Assembly (NCBI RefSeq): GCF_001681715.1
Contig: NZ_LNWY01000017.1
Coordinates: 25,252 to 89,251 of the forward strand
Direction of reading: 5' to 3'
From: Tritonibacter mobilis
GTDB lineage: Bacteria; Pseudomonadota; Alphaproteobacteria; Rhodobacterales; Rhodobacteraceae
DNA: 64,000 bases
Shown: positions 43,784 to 52,424 of the stretch, piece by piece
How positions within the stretch are numbered: position 1 is the stretch's first letter
How the letters are laid out: each line of letters starts with the position of its first letter
Notes under the pieces: model-generated
What the model was told of the DNA's origin: nothing
The model's database searches: none
The model's input: only the letters and a program-made list of their open reading frames with translations
Program-made: the position numbers and the translations under genes

Positions 43784-44831
43784 CGCGTTGTTGCGCAAAT
43801 CCATGAGGATTCATCTCGTGAATCCAACATGCTAGCTGTTCAACATGAGCAGACCTCCGAAGACGACATACAAGACGACCAACTGGAAGAGCTACAATCA
43901 TGCGCTGAGGCAGCGCGGATCGCTGACCGTCTGGTTCAATCCCTCGATGCAATGGGAGGCGGTACCGTCCGGGCGTCGCGGTCGCCAGCAGTCCTATAGC
44001 GACGCCGCGATCCAGGCCTGCCTGACCCTCAAGGTCCTCGTCGGGCTGCCACTCCGCCAGACGATAGGGTTCGTTGCGAGCCTGCTGGAACTGTCCGGCC
44101 TTGGCTGGTCCGTGCCTGACTTCAGCACCCTGTCGCGTCGCCAAAAGGCCTTGGACGTCACCATCCCGTATCGGGGCTCCAACGGCGCGCGTCACCTGCT
44201 CGTCGACAGCACCGGCATCAAGGTGGAAGGTGAAGGAGAGTGGCACACGCGCAAGCACGGTGGCTCGCGACGCAGGGTTTGGCGCAAGATCCACCTCGGG
44301 ATCGACGAGGAAACATTGGAGATCCGGGCGGTCGAGGTCACCTCCAGCAATGTCGGCGACGCGCCGATGCTGCCGGACCTGCTTGCCCAAATTCCGGCGG
44401 GGGAGGAGATCGCCACCGTCACCGCCGACGGTGCCTATGACACCCGCGCTTGCCATGATGCCATCGCGGCCCGGGGCGCGGCGGCAGTCATTCCGCCGAG
44501 GCGGACTGCGAGGCCTTGGAAGCCGGACACGGCCGGAGCTCGCGCGCGAAATGAGGTCCTGCGAGCATCGAAGCACTTGGGTCGGGCGCTGTGGCGAAAC
44601 TGGAGCGGGTATCACCGCCGTAGCAGGGTGGAGACGAAAATAAACTGCGTGAAGCTGCTCGGCCAAAGGTTAATGTCACGAGACTTCGACCGCCAGGTCG
44701 CCGAAGTTCAGATCCGTGCAGCGGTCATGAATCGCTTCACCGCACTCGGCATCCCTGTCACCTTGGCCCTAGGATAAGTGTGTCCGAGGAAAGGGGAACT
44801 CTGGCTGTTAGCTGATTTGTGCAACAGCGCC
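43784..44831 (+). mobile_element. Apparently complete IS5-family (IS903-like) insertion sequence
   Basis: The ends match as imperfect inverted repeats: left CGCGTTGTTGCGCAAATC (43784-43801) and right, read inward, GGCGCTGTTGCACAAATC (44831-44814), 15-16 of 18 positions equal. The length of about 1048 bp is that of IS903-group elements. It encloses one intact transposase gene. No 9-bp target duplication is evident outside these ends, so one flank may have been rearranged. It is the only IS in the window that looks intact. Confidence 0.75.
43845..44777 (+). CDS. IS5-family transposase
   Basis: This 310-residue DDE transposase is complete. It has an N-terminal DNA-binding region (YKTTNWKSYNHALRQRGSL) and the catalytic residues in HLLVDSTGIKVEG (Asp), VTADGAYDTRA (Asp) and the YREK-like helix SRVETKINCVKLLG (Glu). 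Asp-Asp-Glu order and length fit the IS903 group. No internal stop or shift is present, so the element may still move. Confidence 0.92.
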   Translation: MSRPPKTTYKTTNWKSYNHALRQRGSLTVWFNPSMQWEAVPSGRRGRQQSYSDAAIQACLTLKVLVGLPLRQTIGFVASLLELSGLGWSVPDFSTLSRRQKALDVTIPYRGSNGARHLLVDSTGIKVEGEGEWHTRKHGGSRRRVWRKIHLGIDEETLEIRAVEVTSSNVGDAPMLPDLLAQIPAGEEIATVTADGAYDTRACHDAIAARGAAAVIPPRRTARPWKPDTAGARARNEVLRASKHLGRALWRNWSGYHRRSRVETKINCVKLLGQRLMSRDFDRQVAEVQIRAAVMNRFTALGIPVTLALG

Positions 44832-44941
44832 GGTCCTATGCGAATTCATGGCTGTGCAATTGAGACATTGGAGCCTCAGCGAAACTCATCGCAGTTCTGG
44901 TTACAAGAAATCTCCGACACAAACGCGGTCCCGATCTGATT

Positions 44942-45742
44942 TCATCGTAGCCTTAGCGCGTCATAAAGCTGGGGGCCGATCTGGTGAGCGTGTAGGCTAT
45001 CCTCTTGTAGTAACCCAAGCTTTGCCGCACGCTGAATAGTCTCCATGTCATTGCGTGTACCCAAAGCCTTGCGAACCCGTTGCATGTGATTATCAACAGT
45101 TTTGGGGTTGTCGCGTTTGATTTCATATAGGATTTCCTTCACCCGCAGGCCTTGCGCTTTCAAACGCAGCACCTGTAGGTTCATATCGCTCAAGCCCATC
45201 TGGACTATTATATCGTCCGACCAATCACTGCACATGTGAAGATGATTTGCGAGCGATTGAATGATCGTCCTGTCCCTTTCAAAACGCGCGTCATGGTTGG
45301 CAATTTTTCCTGAGGTATCATACAGTCCCACGACCGCTCTGACACCATTGGCCTCAAGTGGGATTACCACTCCAGAGGACACGAAATCGCGCACCCCGCC
45401 CACCACACGGGCTAAATTTTGGGGCAGCTTCTCCTCGTGCAATAGACGGTAAAAGCTCGATTGGAGTATGGGTTGATGGGCCAAGGCACCCATCCGCATG
45501 CCAAGGTCGTCCCGAGCATAGTTGTTTCGCTGATAGATCTCACGCCATTCATCGGGGAGGCCCGACCGTTTTGAAACATGGTTGCTGTGAATGCCCTGTA
45601 GCGACCGCGTATCTGTGAAAAGGACGTAGTTCACACCGACATACCCATACTCCGCCTCGATGAAGCTCGAAAAAATTTCATACTTTGCATCAAGAGAAGG
45701 CGCTTCGGTGATATCTACCATCAGGTCGAAGGGGGCGTGCAT
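44942..45742 (-). CDS. LuxR-family regulator with autoinducer-binding domain
   Basis: This 266-residue protein has an N-terminal acyl-homoserine-lactone-binding domain. The conserved pocket residues are visible in EWREIYQRNNYARDD: the Trp, the Tyr and the Asp, although the usual Asp-Pro is Asp-Asp. A C-terminal LuxR helix-turn-helix follows (LRLKAQGLRVKEILYEIKRD, KTVDNHMQRVRKALG). No luxI-type synthase is in the window, so it is a solo or responds to a signal made elsewhere. It stands next to the exported cysteine-motif gene cluster and could control it. A start at 45721 is also possible. Confidence 0.87.
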   Translation of the reverse strand: MHAPFDLMVDITEAPSLDAKYEIFSSFIEAEYGYVGVNYVLFTDTRSLQGIHSNHVSKRSGLPDEWREIYQRNNYARDDLGMRMGALAHQPILQSSFYRLLHEEKLPQNLARVVGGVRDFVSSGVVIPLEANGVRAVVGLYDTSGKIANHDARFERDRTIIQSLANHLHMCSDWSDDIIVQMGLSDMNLQVLRLKAQGLRVKEILYEIKRDNPKTVDNHMQRVRKALGTRNDMETIQRAAKLGLLQEDSLHAHQIGPQLYDALRLR

Positions 45743-45950
45743 GGTTCGATCTCACAGTTTTTGAAGTACCACAAGGTTAAATTCAAAATCCGAGATATCA
45801 ATCTTTATTGAGGAGTTAAGGGGAATTTTCTAGCCGTGAGAACAACACGCTGCCGCCACTGCACTGTTTCCCCGCAGGGCATATCCTTCTACGGTTTGGG
45901 CGCTGTTCAATTTGGCTGCGCTCTGAAAGAGCATGACCCACAAGAGGATT

Positions 45951-45989
45951 GCCATGAAAGGTTCAACGGCGAAAGGAACCTTTCATGGC
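45951..45989. repeat. Perfect 14-bp inverted repeat
   Basis: GCCATGAAAGGTTC (45951-45964) and GAACCTTTCATGGC (45976-45989) pair perfectly across an 11-nt loop. The element lies 27 bp beyond the stop of the leftward 46017 gene and between it and the luxR start. It has no T run; it may end the cluster transcript by another route or be a small element end. Confidence 0.75.
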
Positions 45990-46016
45990 CAGTGACCTTT
46001 TGTTTGCTACACAATG

Positions 46017-46799
46017 CTATTTGTCCGAAGTAGGAACGCTTCCACTGTTCCAGTCCACAGTTGCCTGAACGTTCCACAACATATCCATGTATTGTTGAGG
46101 TTTACCGCCCTCGGCGTAATACACGATCTTACGCGCATAAGCGGGACCTGCATCTGATCGGGCAAAATCCACAACCGCATCGCGTTTGTGGTTCATCCAA
46201 CGTTCGCAGAGGATGGCTGCCGGACTGATTGGAGAGCCAAGAAACTTCTGGTTTTCCTCCAATGCAGAACTCGGCAAGCCCGCAGGGGTCAGGGCAGTGG
46301 CATCTTCCGTCATCAGGAAGCACAGATCTAACGCATCCTCAGAGGTATCGAAGGTGCCGAATGTCGGTGTGACCTCGAACAATACAGCAAGCCTATCCTC
46401 CAGGAATTCCGAGGAGGACATCTCGATGGCCGCATCTTCGAAAAACGTGGCCTGGCCAAGCATCAACACGCGATCCTGGTCTTGCTGCTCACCAAGGACG
46501 AGGATCCGCATCTCGTTGTCTTTTTGATAGCGCATCGTCCACATCACGCGCGTATCCGAGCTAGAAAAGGAAAATTCGTCCTTCCAAAGTGCGCAGCCTT
46601 TTTCATCAAGTTTTCCATCGTCAGTGTCCATCACGTCCAAACGTTCACAGCGATAGCCCTCCGCCTCAAAAGTTGCGCGGATTTGTGCGGAAGATTGGGA
46701 AAAATTGGCACCGCCGATGGTTGCCAGATCTGCGGCAGACGCTGCGCTATGCGACAAGATCAATGCGACGGTTGTCGCAAGAGCCCGATTGAAAATCAT
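46017..46799 (-). CDS. Exported protein of unknown function at the end of the cysteine-motif cluster
   Basis: From ATG 46799 (46832 is an alternative) the protein has a signal peptide (LATTVALILSHSAASAADL) and about 235 mature residues. Visible features are GYRCERLDV, EKGCALWKD and paired cysteines further on (DLCFLM, ILCERWMNH). It lacks the three-cysteine N-terminal pattern of its neighbours but has the same export signal type and direction. It starts 76 bp after the 46875 gene stop. No family is recognised. Confidence 0.7.
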   Translation of the reverse strand: MIFNRALATTVALILSHSAASAADLATIGGANFSQSSAQIRATFEAEGYRCERLDVMDTDDGKLDEKGCALWKDEFSFSSSDTRVMWTMRYQKDNEMRILVLGEQQDQDRVLMLGQATFFEDAAIEMSSSEFLEDRLAVLFEVTPTFGTFDTSEDALDLCFLMTEDATALTPAGLPSSALEENQKFLGSPISPAAILCERWMNHKRDAVVDFARSDAGPAYARKIVYYAEGGKPQQYMDMLWNVQATVDWNSGSVPTSDK

Positions 46800-46874
46800 C
46801 AAGGTATTCCTGGAAACTGAGTTGAAAAACAAAGTCCTGCCATGGGTTAACCCGCAGCAGGGGCAAATCTCAGA

Positions 46875-47918
46875 TCATTTTGACACTTCGCTCAGATCTA
46901 CAGGTACGCAGATGCCGGATTGCTGGCCCTGCTCGCTGTGGGACACATTGAGTTCAAGCGTTTCGTAAGAGACCGAAAGGGTTAGCTTGTCGTTCAAGCG
47001 CATGACCTGCTCAGACCCTGTGTCGGTGGTGGTCTGTGGCCCCGATCCCGGTGACAGGGTCATACGCAGCTGCTCGTTTTCGATTGTGACGGCTCCGTTA
47101 TCGGCGCGCGCCATCACAAACCGAAAGCCACCAGCCTGACAGGCAAGCGCCTGTGGGCGGGAAAGCTCTGACGCCGGGCCGGAGATCTCTGCAAGTTGAG
47201 ACAGGCGCACATAGCCGGAGCTACACACGGCGCCGATTGCATCCGGTGCGTTCAAATCGCACTCAAACCCATATGACTGGAACCGTACCCCCTGCCAGCC
47301 CTCAACCGGAGCGCCACAGACGCGCACTTTCTGATCCACCGGGATGACCTCGGTTGTGACCTCCTCAGGCCCGAGGTGGATCGGACTGACATCCTTGTCC
47401 GCCATCCACTCCGCAGGCCGCAGTGCATGGATCGGCCCGCAGTCCGGTGACACCTCGGGAACGGATACAACCGGAGCGACCCGGCCCTTAGTATGGGCAA
47501 ACTGGTCAAGCACGTGGAAGTTATCGACAATAGAATCCGGGTTACAGGCCTCCTCGTTCGCAGGCATGAAATCATGCGCCAGTCCCAGAGACACGGAGGC
47601 GAATTCCAGATCCCGATCTACGCCCACAGTGAAAACCCGTTTTCCTTCATAAAAACGGATGTAGCTGAAATCTTCTTCGGATTGCGCGAGACCAGTTGAA
47701 AGGTAGGGCATGAACTGCACTGGCATGGACAGGTCATAGACAGGGTCAGACAGGTCAGGACCGCCGCGGAACTGAACGGTGTCATTCTGCAGGCACACCT
47801 GGACGCGAGAGGCGTTCTCCGTGTCACAATAGAATACCTGTGTCCCGCCGCCCTCACAGCCGGCAAAGGCCGGAGCTGCACAGGCGGCGAAACTCGCCGC
47901 GATTAAGTAGCGCTTCAT
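46875..47918 (-). CDS. Exported cysteine-motif protein, paralogue 1 of five
   Basis: ATG 47918 gives a signal peptide (RYLIAASFAACAAPAFA) and a 347-residue precursor. The mature start GCEGGGTQVFYCDTENASRV followed by QVC shows the pattern C-x8..10-C-x9..11-C shared by five proteins of this cluster. The middle region ends with VCSSGYVRLSQL, similar to CSSAWVKQGNI and CATGWVDGAYL in two paralogues and to the end of SH3-like domains. A third part of beta character closes the protein. The product is expected in the periplasm or outside the cell. Function unknown. Confidence 0.7.
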   Translation of the reverse strand: MKRYLIAASFAACAAPAFAGCEGGGTQVFYCDTENASRVQVCLQNDTVQFRGGPDLSDPVYDLSMPVQFMPYLSTGLAQSEEDFSYIRFYEGKRVFTVGVDRDLEFASVSLGLAHDFMPANEEACNPDSIVDNFHVLDQFAHTKGRVAPVVSVPEVSPDCGPIHALRPAEWMADKDVSPIHLGPEEVTTEVIPVDQKVRVCGAPVEGWQGVRFQSYGFECDLNAPDAIGAVCSSGYVRLSQLAEISGPASELSRPQALACQAGGFRFVMARADNGAVTIENEQLRMTLSPGSGPQTTTDTGSEQVMRLNDKLTLSVSYETLELNVSHSEQGQQSGICVPVDLSEVSK

Positions 47919-47923
47919 CTGCG

Positions 47924-48832
47924 TTAGCCCCCGAACCCGGCAATATTGCCTTGTTTCACCCACGCGCTGGAGCAATTGCCCCAGTAAGCCATGTTCGGCG
48001 GCCAATCATCGGGCGTCATGGAGCAGGCAGCCAGACGTGCCTCATAATCGAGCTGGGCCATATAGCCACCGGCACCGTCGCCTTTGTTGGGATCTATCCA
48101 GATTATGCCAGAGTAGCCGTCCTCAGAGACGCATTCAAAAGCGGAGCCAAGATCGGAGGGAAAGGCATAGCCAAGGATCGCGGCCTCCTCCGATGGTGCC
48201 GCATAGAGCGCGATCTGTCCGTTTTCGGTGCCTTCATTGCTCAACACCCCGGCGACCTCTCGACAGTCATAGCTGCCATGGGGTGTGGCTCCGGGGATGG
48301 GCTTGCTCGGCTGGTAAAACGGAGCGCTGTCGGCGCTTGGCCCCGTCCGCATGGTATTCATTGAGACACGACGCAACGCCAAGAGGTTTTCGATTTCCGC
48401 ACTCAGGGCCGGTTGCATACAAGAGAGGCTGCGATCTGGGGCGGTTCCGCGTCCAAACAGATCCAGCCAAATCTCCGCACCAGAGGTGTCGTCAGTATCC
48501 ATGGGTGTTTTCACACTGAGTACAGCGCGCCCACCCTCATGCAGAAAAGAAAACTCATGCACATCCCACGGGAACCCGCCCGTACCCGGCGTCATGCCGA
48601 AAGGTACATCGGCGGCGAGCCGATAGATCGGACCATCCGAGATCTGAGGCGTCACGTGGAGTTCCAAAACCGGATCTCCTGTTTCAGGGTGCTGACTGCT
48701 GCAGACTTTGATTTCATCTGCCTCCTCAGTAAGACAGAGCACCTGTGTCGCCAGAATGTCGTCGCAAAAGGCCTGCGCCATGCCCGCCGAGCACAGCAGA
48801 CTGACCCCGAATTTTGTCAAAAACGATCGCAC
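47924..48832 (-). CDS. Exported cysteine-motif protein with SH3-like end, paralogue 2
   Basis: The GTG at 48832 is the best start, with aaggag 9 bp upstream in the gap behind the preceding gene. The 302-residue precursor has a signal peptide (SLLCSAGMAQA) and begins FCDDILATQVLCLTEEADEI then KVC, the shared three-cysteine pattern. The C-terminal 120 residues (GQIALYAAPSEEAAILGYAF and CSSAWVKQGNIAGFGG) look like a bacterial SH3 domain, which usually contacts peptidoglycan or protein ligands. Spacing to neighbours is 2-5 bp, so it is in one operon with them. Confidence 0.7.
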   Translation of the reverse strand: MRSFLTKFGVSLLCSAGMAQAFCDDILATQVLCLTEEADEIKVCSSQHPETGDPVLELHVTPQISDGPIYRLAADVPFGMTPGTGGFPWDVHEFSFLHEGGRAVLSVKTPMDTDDTSGAEIWLDLFGRGTAPDRSLSCMQPALSAEIENLLALRRVSMNTMRTGPSADSAPFYQPSKPIPGATPHGSYDCREVAGVLSNEGTENGQIALYAAPSEEAAILGYAFPSDLGSAFECVSEDGYSGIIWIDPNKGDGAGGYMAQLDYEARLAACSMTPDDWPPNMAYWGNCSSAWVKQGNIAGFGG

Positions 48833-48834
48833 GT

Positions 48835-49251
48835 TTAGTTCTCCTTTGAGGCTGGGGCATAGAGTGCCGCTTCGTTCAGCTCCGCAAGCGATCCATTCAC
48901 TGTGCCGGTTGCACAGGTATATGAAGAGGTTCCACCGCCGTCCCGGATCAGGTTCATGCCTGCAGCCTGTCCGGATACGTAAACTTCATAGCCCGCACCC
49001 ACGCCGCGCAGCGTTGAGGACGCCCAGTCACGCGCGGTAAGACCTGTCACATCCCCTAAAGGAACTCTGACTTCGGCGGCAAAGCCTGGCTCTTTTTCAA
49101 AAGCCAATCGGGCGTCTTGCGGCGTCCAGCACAGTTCCAGACGCCCTCCACTCGGCAAGGCGCATGATAGGGCCTGGGTTTCAGGCGGCAGGCACTCCGC
49201 ATGACCAACGACAGGCGCAAAGGCCAAAAGACAAAGCAACTTCGAACGCAT
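48835..49251 (-). CDS. Exported cysteine-motif protein, short form, paralogue 3
   Basis: From ATG 49251 (a GTG at 49263 overlaps the upstream stop) the precursor has 138 residues with a signal peptide. The mature start ECLPPETQALSCALPSGGRL then ELC shows the shared motif. The rest, GAGYEVYVSGQAAGMNLIRD and CATGTVNGSLAELNEAAL, aligns along its whole length with paralogue 5 at 50709-51176 (YAYEVWWGSERAADATEMGG, CDAGSVNSDLSSLIELID), so these two are recent duplicates. Confidence 0.7.
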   Translation of the reverse strand: MRSKLLCLLAFAPVVGHAECLPPETQALSCALPSGGRLELCWTPQDARLAFEKEPGFAAEVRVPLGDVTGLTARDWASSTLRGVGAGYEVYVSGQAAGMNLIRDGGGTSSYTCATGTVNGSLAELNEAALYAPASKEN

Positions 49252-49259
49252 GAGGCCGC

Positions 49260-49802
49260 TCACCCTGCAAAAGCAGTGCAGTCATCAGGGCTGACCGATC
49301 CTTCAGGCATCCACCCCGCCCCTGTCTCCGTCTCGACGAACTCAAACCCACCCCATGGTTCAAAACGAAAGTGTACCGTAGCGCCGCCTTGTATGGTGCC
49401 TGTCGGATAGCTGTCACGCATGCCGATGCCACTGGTCAGGGTAACCGGTGCGCCAGTGTAGCCAACACAGGAGGATTCAAACTGTGACAGCGTCGGCAAG
49501 AGGTCGACATCATCCAGCTTTCCGATCAACGAAGAGGCCAAATGGCGACCTTTGGTATTAATCTTACAGCTATAGCTGGCTTCCAGTTGTTTATGTGCGC
49601 TGACCATTCGCTGATCCCAGTCATTCAGGCTGGGAGATTTCGTCGAACACTCTGCACTAAAAACCGACTTACCCAGGGCAGAGCCAAAGCAATAACCTGC
49701 TCTGTCGAAGGCCATATTCCGCAAATACCACGCGTCCTCACACAAGGCACTTGCAGTGCCCGCAGTGCAGGTCAGGGCTGCAGTTAGAACCAGTGCTTTC
49801 AT
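49260..49802 (-). CDS. Exported protein with YARHG-like domain
   Basis: ATG 49802 has aaggag 7 bp upstream. The 180-residue precursor has a signal peptide (LVLTAALTCTAGTASA). The mature part starts LCEDAWYLRNMAFDRAGYCF, which fits the YARHG domain, an extracellular module of unknown function whose hallmark is a Tyr-Ala-Arg-His-Gly-like turn after a paired-cysteine helix. A C-terminal beta part (TIQGGATVHFRFEPWGGFEF) is SH3-like. Its stop overlaps the next gene. The longer frame upstream is noncoding. Confidence 0.65.
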   Translation of the reverse strand: MKALVLTAALTCTAGTASALCEDAWYLRNMAFDRAGYCFGSALGKSVFSAECSTKSPSLNDWDQRMVSAHKQLEASYSCKINTKGRHLASSLIGKLDDVDLLPTLSQFESSCVGYTGAPVTLTSGIGMRDSYPTGTIQGGATVHFRFEPWGGFEFVETETGAGWMPEGSVSPDDCTAFAG

Positions 49803-49878
49803 CGTCATCTCCTTAAACAAGTGCGGGGCGTGTGCCTGGCTTAGGCCAAATGGAACCGCGCGCCACATGCCTGCGGTG

Positions 49879-50700
49879 TTATTGTATTTGCTGAAGATAG
49901 GCGCCATCGACCCAACCTGTGGCACAGGGCCCGTTATAGGGCTGGCCAAGGGCTTCGGGTCGCAAGAAGCACCCCGCCAGGCCCAGTGTTGGGATGGCAA
50001 CAGCGACGAAATCATTTTCACGATCAATGATATCAACGGTGTCGCCGGGCTGTAGCATCCACCAGATCGGGGTTGCGGCCGAGGGGCGTGCCGCGGCATA
50101 GACCGGCAGGCCCTCGGGGTGGCCAGATGTGTCAGCCACCCGTGCCACCCCAACCGTATTTATGCGCGGGATGATCTCATCCTGGGAAAAGAACGCGGCA
50201 ATCGGGCCGCGGGTATCCTGGGCGCCCCACAGTGCCTCGGGGTCGGCATAGATCGTTTCCGGCGTGCATAGTGTCTGATCGACATGAGCGCGCCAATGCG
50301 GTGATTGCAGCCACATGCTGTACTCGCCGGTCGCTGCAAGCGTTTCCTCCATGTCGTCCCACGGCAGCGACGCATGCAGGGTCACGGGCTCCGCCAGGTC
50401 GGTGCTCCAGAACCCGATTTCCAGCAGCAACTGATCGTCCTCGGACCAGCTGAACCACGTTGTATTCGCATCGGCAATCAGCGGCGTGTCATAGTACATT
50501 TCGCCCGACGCCAGCGTGTGACGTGTCAGAATATAGCTCTGATCCTTGGCGCAGACGGTAATCTGCTCTCGAGAGTTGGCGTCGTCCGTTGCACATTGAA
50601 ACAGCACCTCGCCACCGCAAACAGATTGTGCGTTGGCTGTGCCGGACCACCCGGTCACCATCAAAATGGCAACCGCTGACAGAGTTCTTGGCAGCATCAT
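49879..50700 (-). CDS. Exported cysteine-motif protein with SH3-like end, paralogue 4
   Basis: This 273-residue precursor has a signal peptide (LSAVAILMVTGWSGTANA). The mature start VCGGEVLFQCATDDANSREQ then ITVC carries the shared three-cysteine motif. The C-terminal region PIWWMLQPGDTVDIIDREND, ending CATGWVDGAYLQQIQ, is SH3-like and parallels paralogues 1 and 2. It starts 8 bp after paralogue 5 and is separated from the YARHG-like gene by 76 bp. Confidence 0.7.
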   Translation of the reverse strand: MMLPRTLSAVAILMVTGWSGTANAQSVCGGEVLFQCATDDANSREQITVCAKDQSYILTRHTLASGEMYYDTPLIADANTTWFSWSEDDQLLLEIGFWSTDLAEPVTLHASLPWDDMEETLAATGEYSMWLQSPHWRAHVDQTLCTPETIYADPEALWGAQDTRGPIAAFFSQDEIIPRINTVGVARVADTSGHPEGLPVYAAARPSAATPIWWMLQPGDTVDIIDRENDFVAVAIPTLGLAGCFLRPEALGQPYNGPCATGWVDGAYLQQIQ

Positions 50701-50708
50701 AACAGCCC

Positions 50709-51176
50709 TTATTGCGCCGCGTCGATCAGCTCGATGAGCGAAGACAGGTCGCTGTTCACGCTGCCCGCGTCACAGGGAATATCAGCGATCACCGCGCCGT
50801 CTTTCAGAACATTGACCCCGCCCATTTCGGTGGCATCTGCCGCGCGTTCGCTGCCCCACCAGACCTCATAGGCGTAGCCGCCGCCACCATCAAAGGTCAC
50901 GGACTCGCTCATGAAATTCCCCATGCCATTCCAGGGCGACGCGCTGATCGTGGCCATGTCCTGCAGGATCTCTTTTTCCACCGCCCCGTTGGATTTGAAG
51001 AACCCGTAAGCCGCCTTGGTGCCATCTGCCCAGACCGCGTTGCAGACCTCGACACCCTGCGTGCCGCCCTTCAGCGTGCAGGTGAACATTTCGGTGCCGT
51101 CAAGTTCGCAGAATTGCCCGGCTTGAAGCGCGCCTGCGCCAAACATCAGCCCAATCGAAAGGTATATCTGTTTCAT
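50709..51176 (-). CDS. Exported cysteine-motif protein, short form, paralogue 5
   Basis: ATG 51176 gives a clean signal peptide (IYLSIGLMFGAGALQAGQ) and a 155-residue precursor. The mature start FCELDGTEMFTCTLKGGTQG then VEVC shows the shared pattern. The C-terminal half aligns with paralogue 3. Its sequence between the third and fourth cysteines is predicted mostly beta. It is the upstream-most of the five paralogues and begins 33 bp after the TMEM43-like gene stop. Confidence 0.7.
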   Translation of the reverse strand: MKQIYLSIGLMFGAGALQAGQFCELDGTEMFTCTLKGGTQGVEVCNAVWADGTKAAYGFFKSNGAVEKEILQDMATISASPWNGMGNFMSESVTFDGGGGYAYEVWWGSERAADATEMGGVNVLKDGAVIADIPCDAGSVNSDLSSLIELIDAAQ

Positions 51177-51209
51177 ATTGTGTCCTGTCACGCGGAATAG
51201 GTTGGAAAT

Positions 51210-52391
51210 TTAGGGTGTCTCGGGTGTCTCGGGTGTCTCGGGCGCTGATTTACGCAGCCAATAGGCGCTGGCGGCAGCTCCGGCCAGAGCGACAGCAATG
51301 ATGAGGAGCGCCAGAACAGGCCGGAAATAGACCCAGGCAATCGCTATCGTGGTGCCACCGACAACCAGCGTAAGAGCGACGCTGATCAACGAGGTAACAG
51401 AGGCCGTGATCCATCCCAGAAAAGGCAGAATGCTGGCAATCACGTCCACCACCCCGAACAGCGCCTTGAAGCCCAAAAACAGCAGGACCAAGAGACCGAT
51501 GCGCAGCATCCAGGTTTTGAAGGTGTTGTTGGAAACAGCTGTCTGGAACATCTCGTCCGCGGTCCTCAGCCCTTCTTCCACCAAGTAGACCTTGCGTCCA
51601 TTTTGTGCAGTGTAGGGCAGCAACGTGTCGCCGCGCTGTACACCGACCACGCTTGCCTTCTCGATTTCAGACGCGTGATAGCTCACCCGGATATCACCAA
51701 GCTGCGGAGCCGTGACACCCGCACCAAAAACGACCCGCCCCGCGACCAGTTTCGCCGGCTGCTCCAACGAAAGAGACCGCGCGACATCCTCAGCTTGCTG
51801 TGCGTCCAACAGCATCGGTGTTGAACCGCCCAGATCTGAAATCTCATCATCTACGGTAAAAGCACCAATTGTGCCCTCTGGCTGTCGGATCACTTTCGAT
51901 GCGATTGGCATCGGCGGGTTCATATGTCCTTCGGGAACCCGAAACTCTGCTCCACTGGCTGGCGCATCCGTCCAATCCTGACGATAGGTGTATCGCGTGG
52001 TCTTTTCCTGCCCGCCACCTAGTTTTGTCTCCGTCTTGGTTTGCTTGTCTTCGATCCAGGCAAATTGCTCTACCTTGCGTTCAAGACGCACGGTTTGTGC
52101 AGACGCGACCATCCCCAGCGCCACATCCGCCAGCGGCACCTCAAGCGCAAGCGGGCCGCTTATATGCAGAAGGCGATCTTCGTTTTGCGGATCAATTACT
52201 CTGTGGTCTACCGACACAACCTGGTTGGCCCCTTCGGCAAGCGCCCGAGCTGTACGCACGGCATTGCCTTCGTTCCAAAACAGAAAATACACAGCGATAC
52301 CGATAAAGCTGATTCCAAGTCCTATGCCTTTGATGGCGTTTTTCAGCCGGGCAAACAGGCCAACTTGCGTTGTTTCCGTGAACTGAGACAC
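51210..52391 (-). CDS. TMEM43-family membrane protein
   Basis: This 393-residue protein has an N-terminal transmembrane helix (GIGLGISFIGIAVYFLFWNE), a large extracytoplasmic domain of about 260 residues with the family core FRVPEGHMNPPMPIASKVI and ISYHASEIEKASVVG-type strands, then four hydrophobic segments at the C terminus. This layout is that of TMEM43/LUMA proteins, known in animals at the nuclear envelope and widespread but uncharacterised in bacteria. It ends in PETPETPETP, encoded by a 9-bp tandem repeat. It may anchor or present the exported cysteine-motif proteins downstream. Confidence 0.8.
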   Translation of the reverse strand: MSQFTETTQVGLFARLKNAIKGIGLGISFIGIAVYFLFWNEGNAVRTARALAEGANQVVSVDHRVIDPQNEDRLLHISGPLALEVPLADVALGMVASAQTVRLERKVEQFAWIEDKQTKTETKLGGGQEKTTRYTYRQDWTDAPASGAEFRVPEGHMNPPMPIASKVIRQPEGTIGAFTVDDEISDLGGSTPMLLDAQQAEDVARSLSLEQPAKLVAGRVVFGAGVTAPQLGDIRVSYHASEIEKASVVGVQRGDTLLPYTAQNGRKVYLVEEGLRTADEMFQTAVSNNTFKTWMLRIGLLVLLFLGFKALFGVVDVIASILPFLGWITASVTSLISVALTLVVGGTTIAIAWVYFRPVLALLIIAVALAGAAASAYWLRKSAPETPETPETP

Positions 52392-52424
52392 GATTTAAAC
52401 CTTTGAAATTTCTGGATACGCGGG

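Noticed and set aside
43761..44666. Leftward 301-residue frame over the IS5 transposase
   Set aside because: It is antisense to an intact transposase with all catalytic residues.
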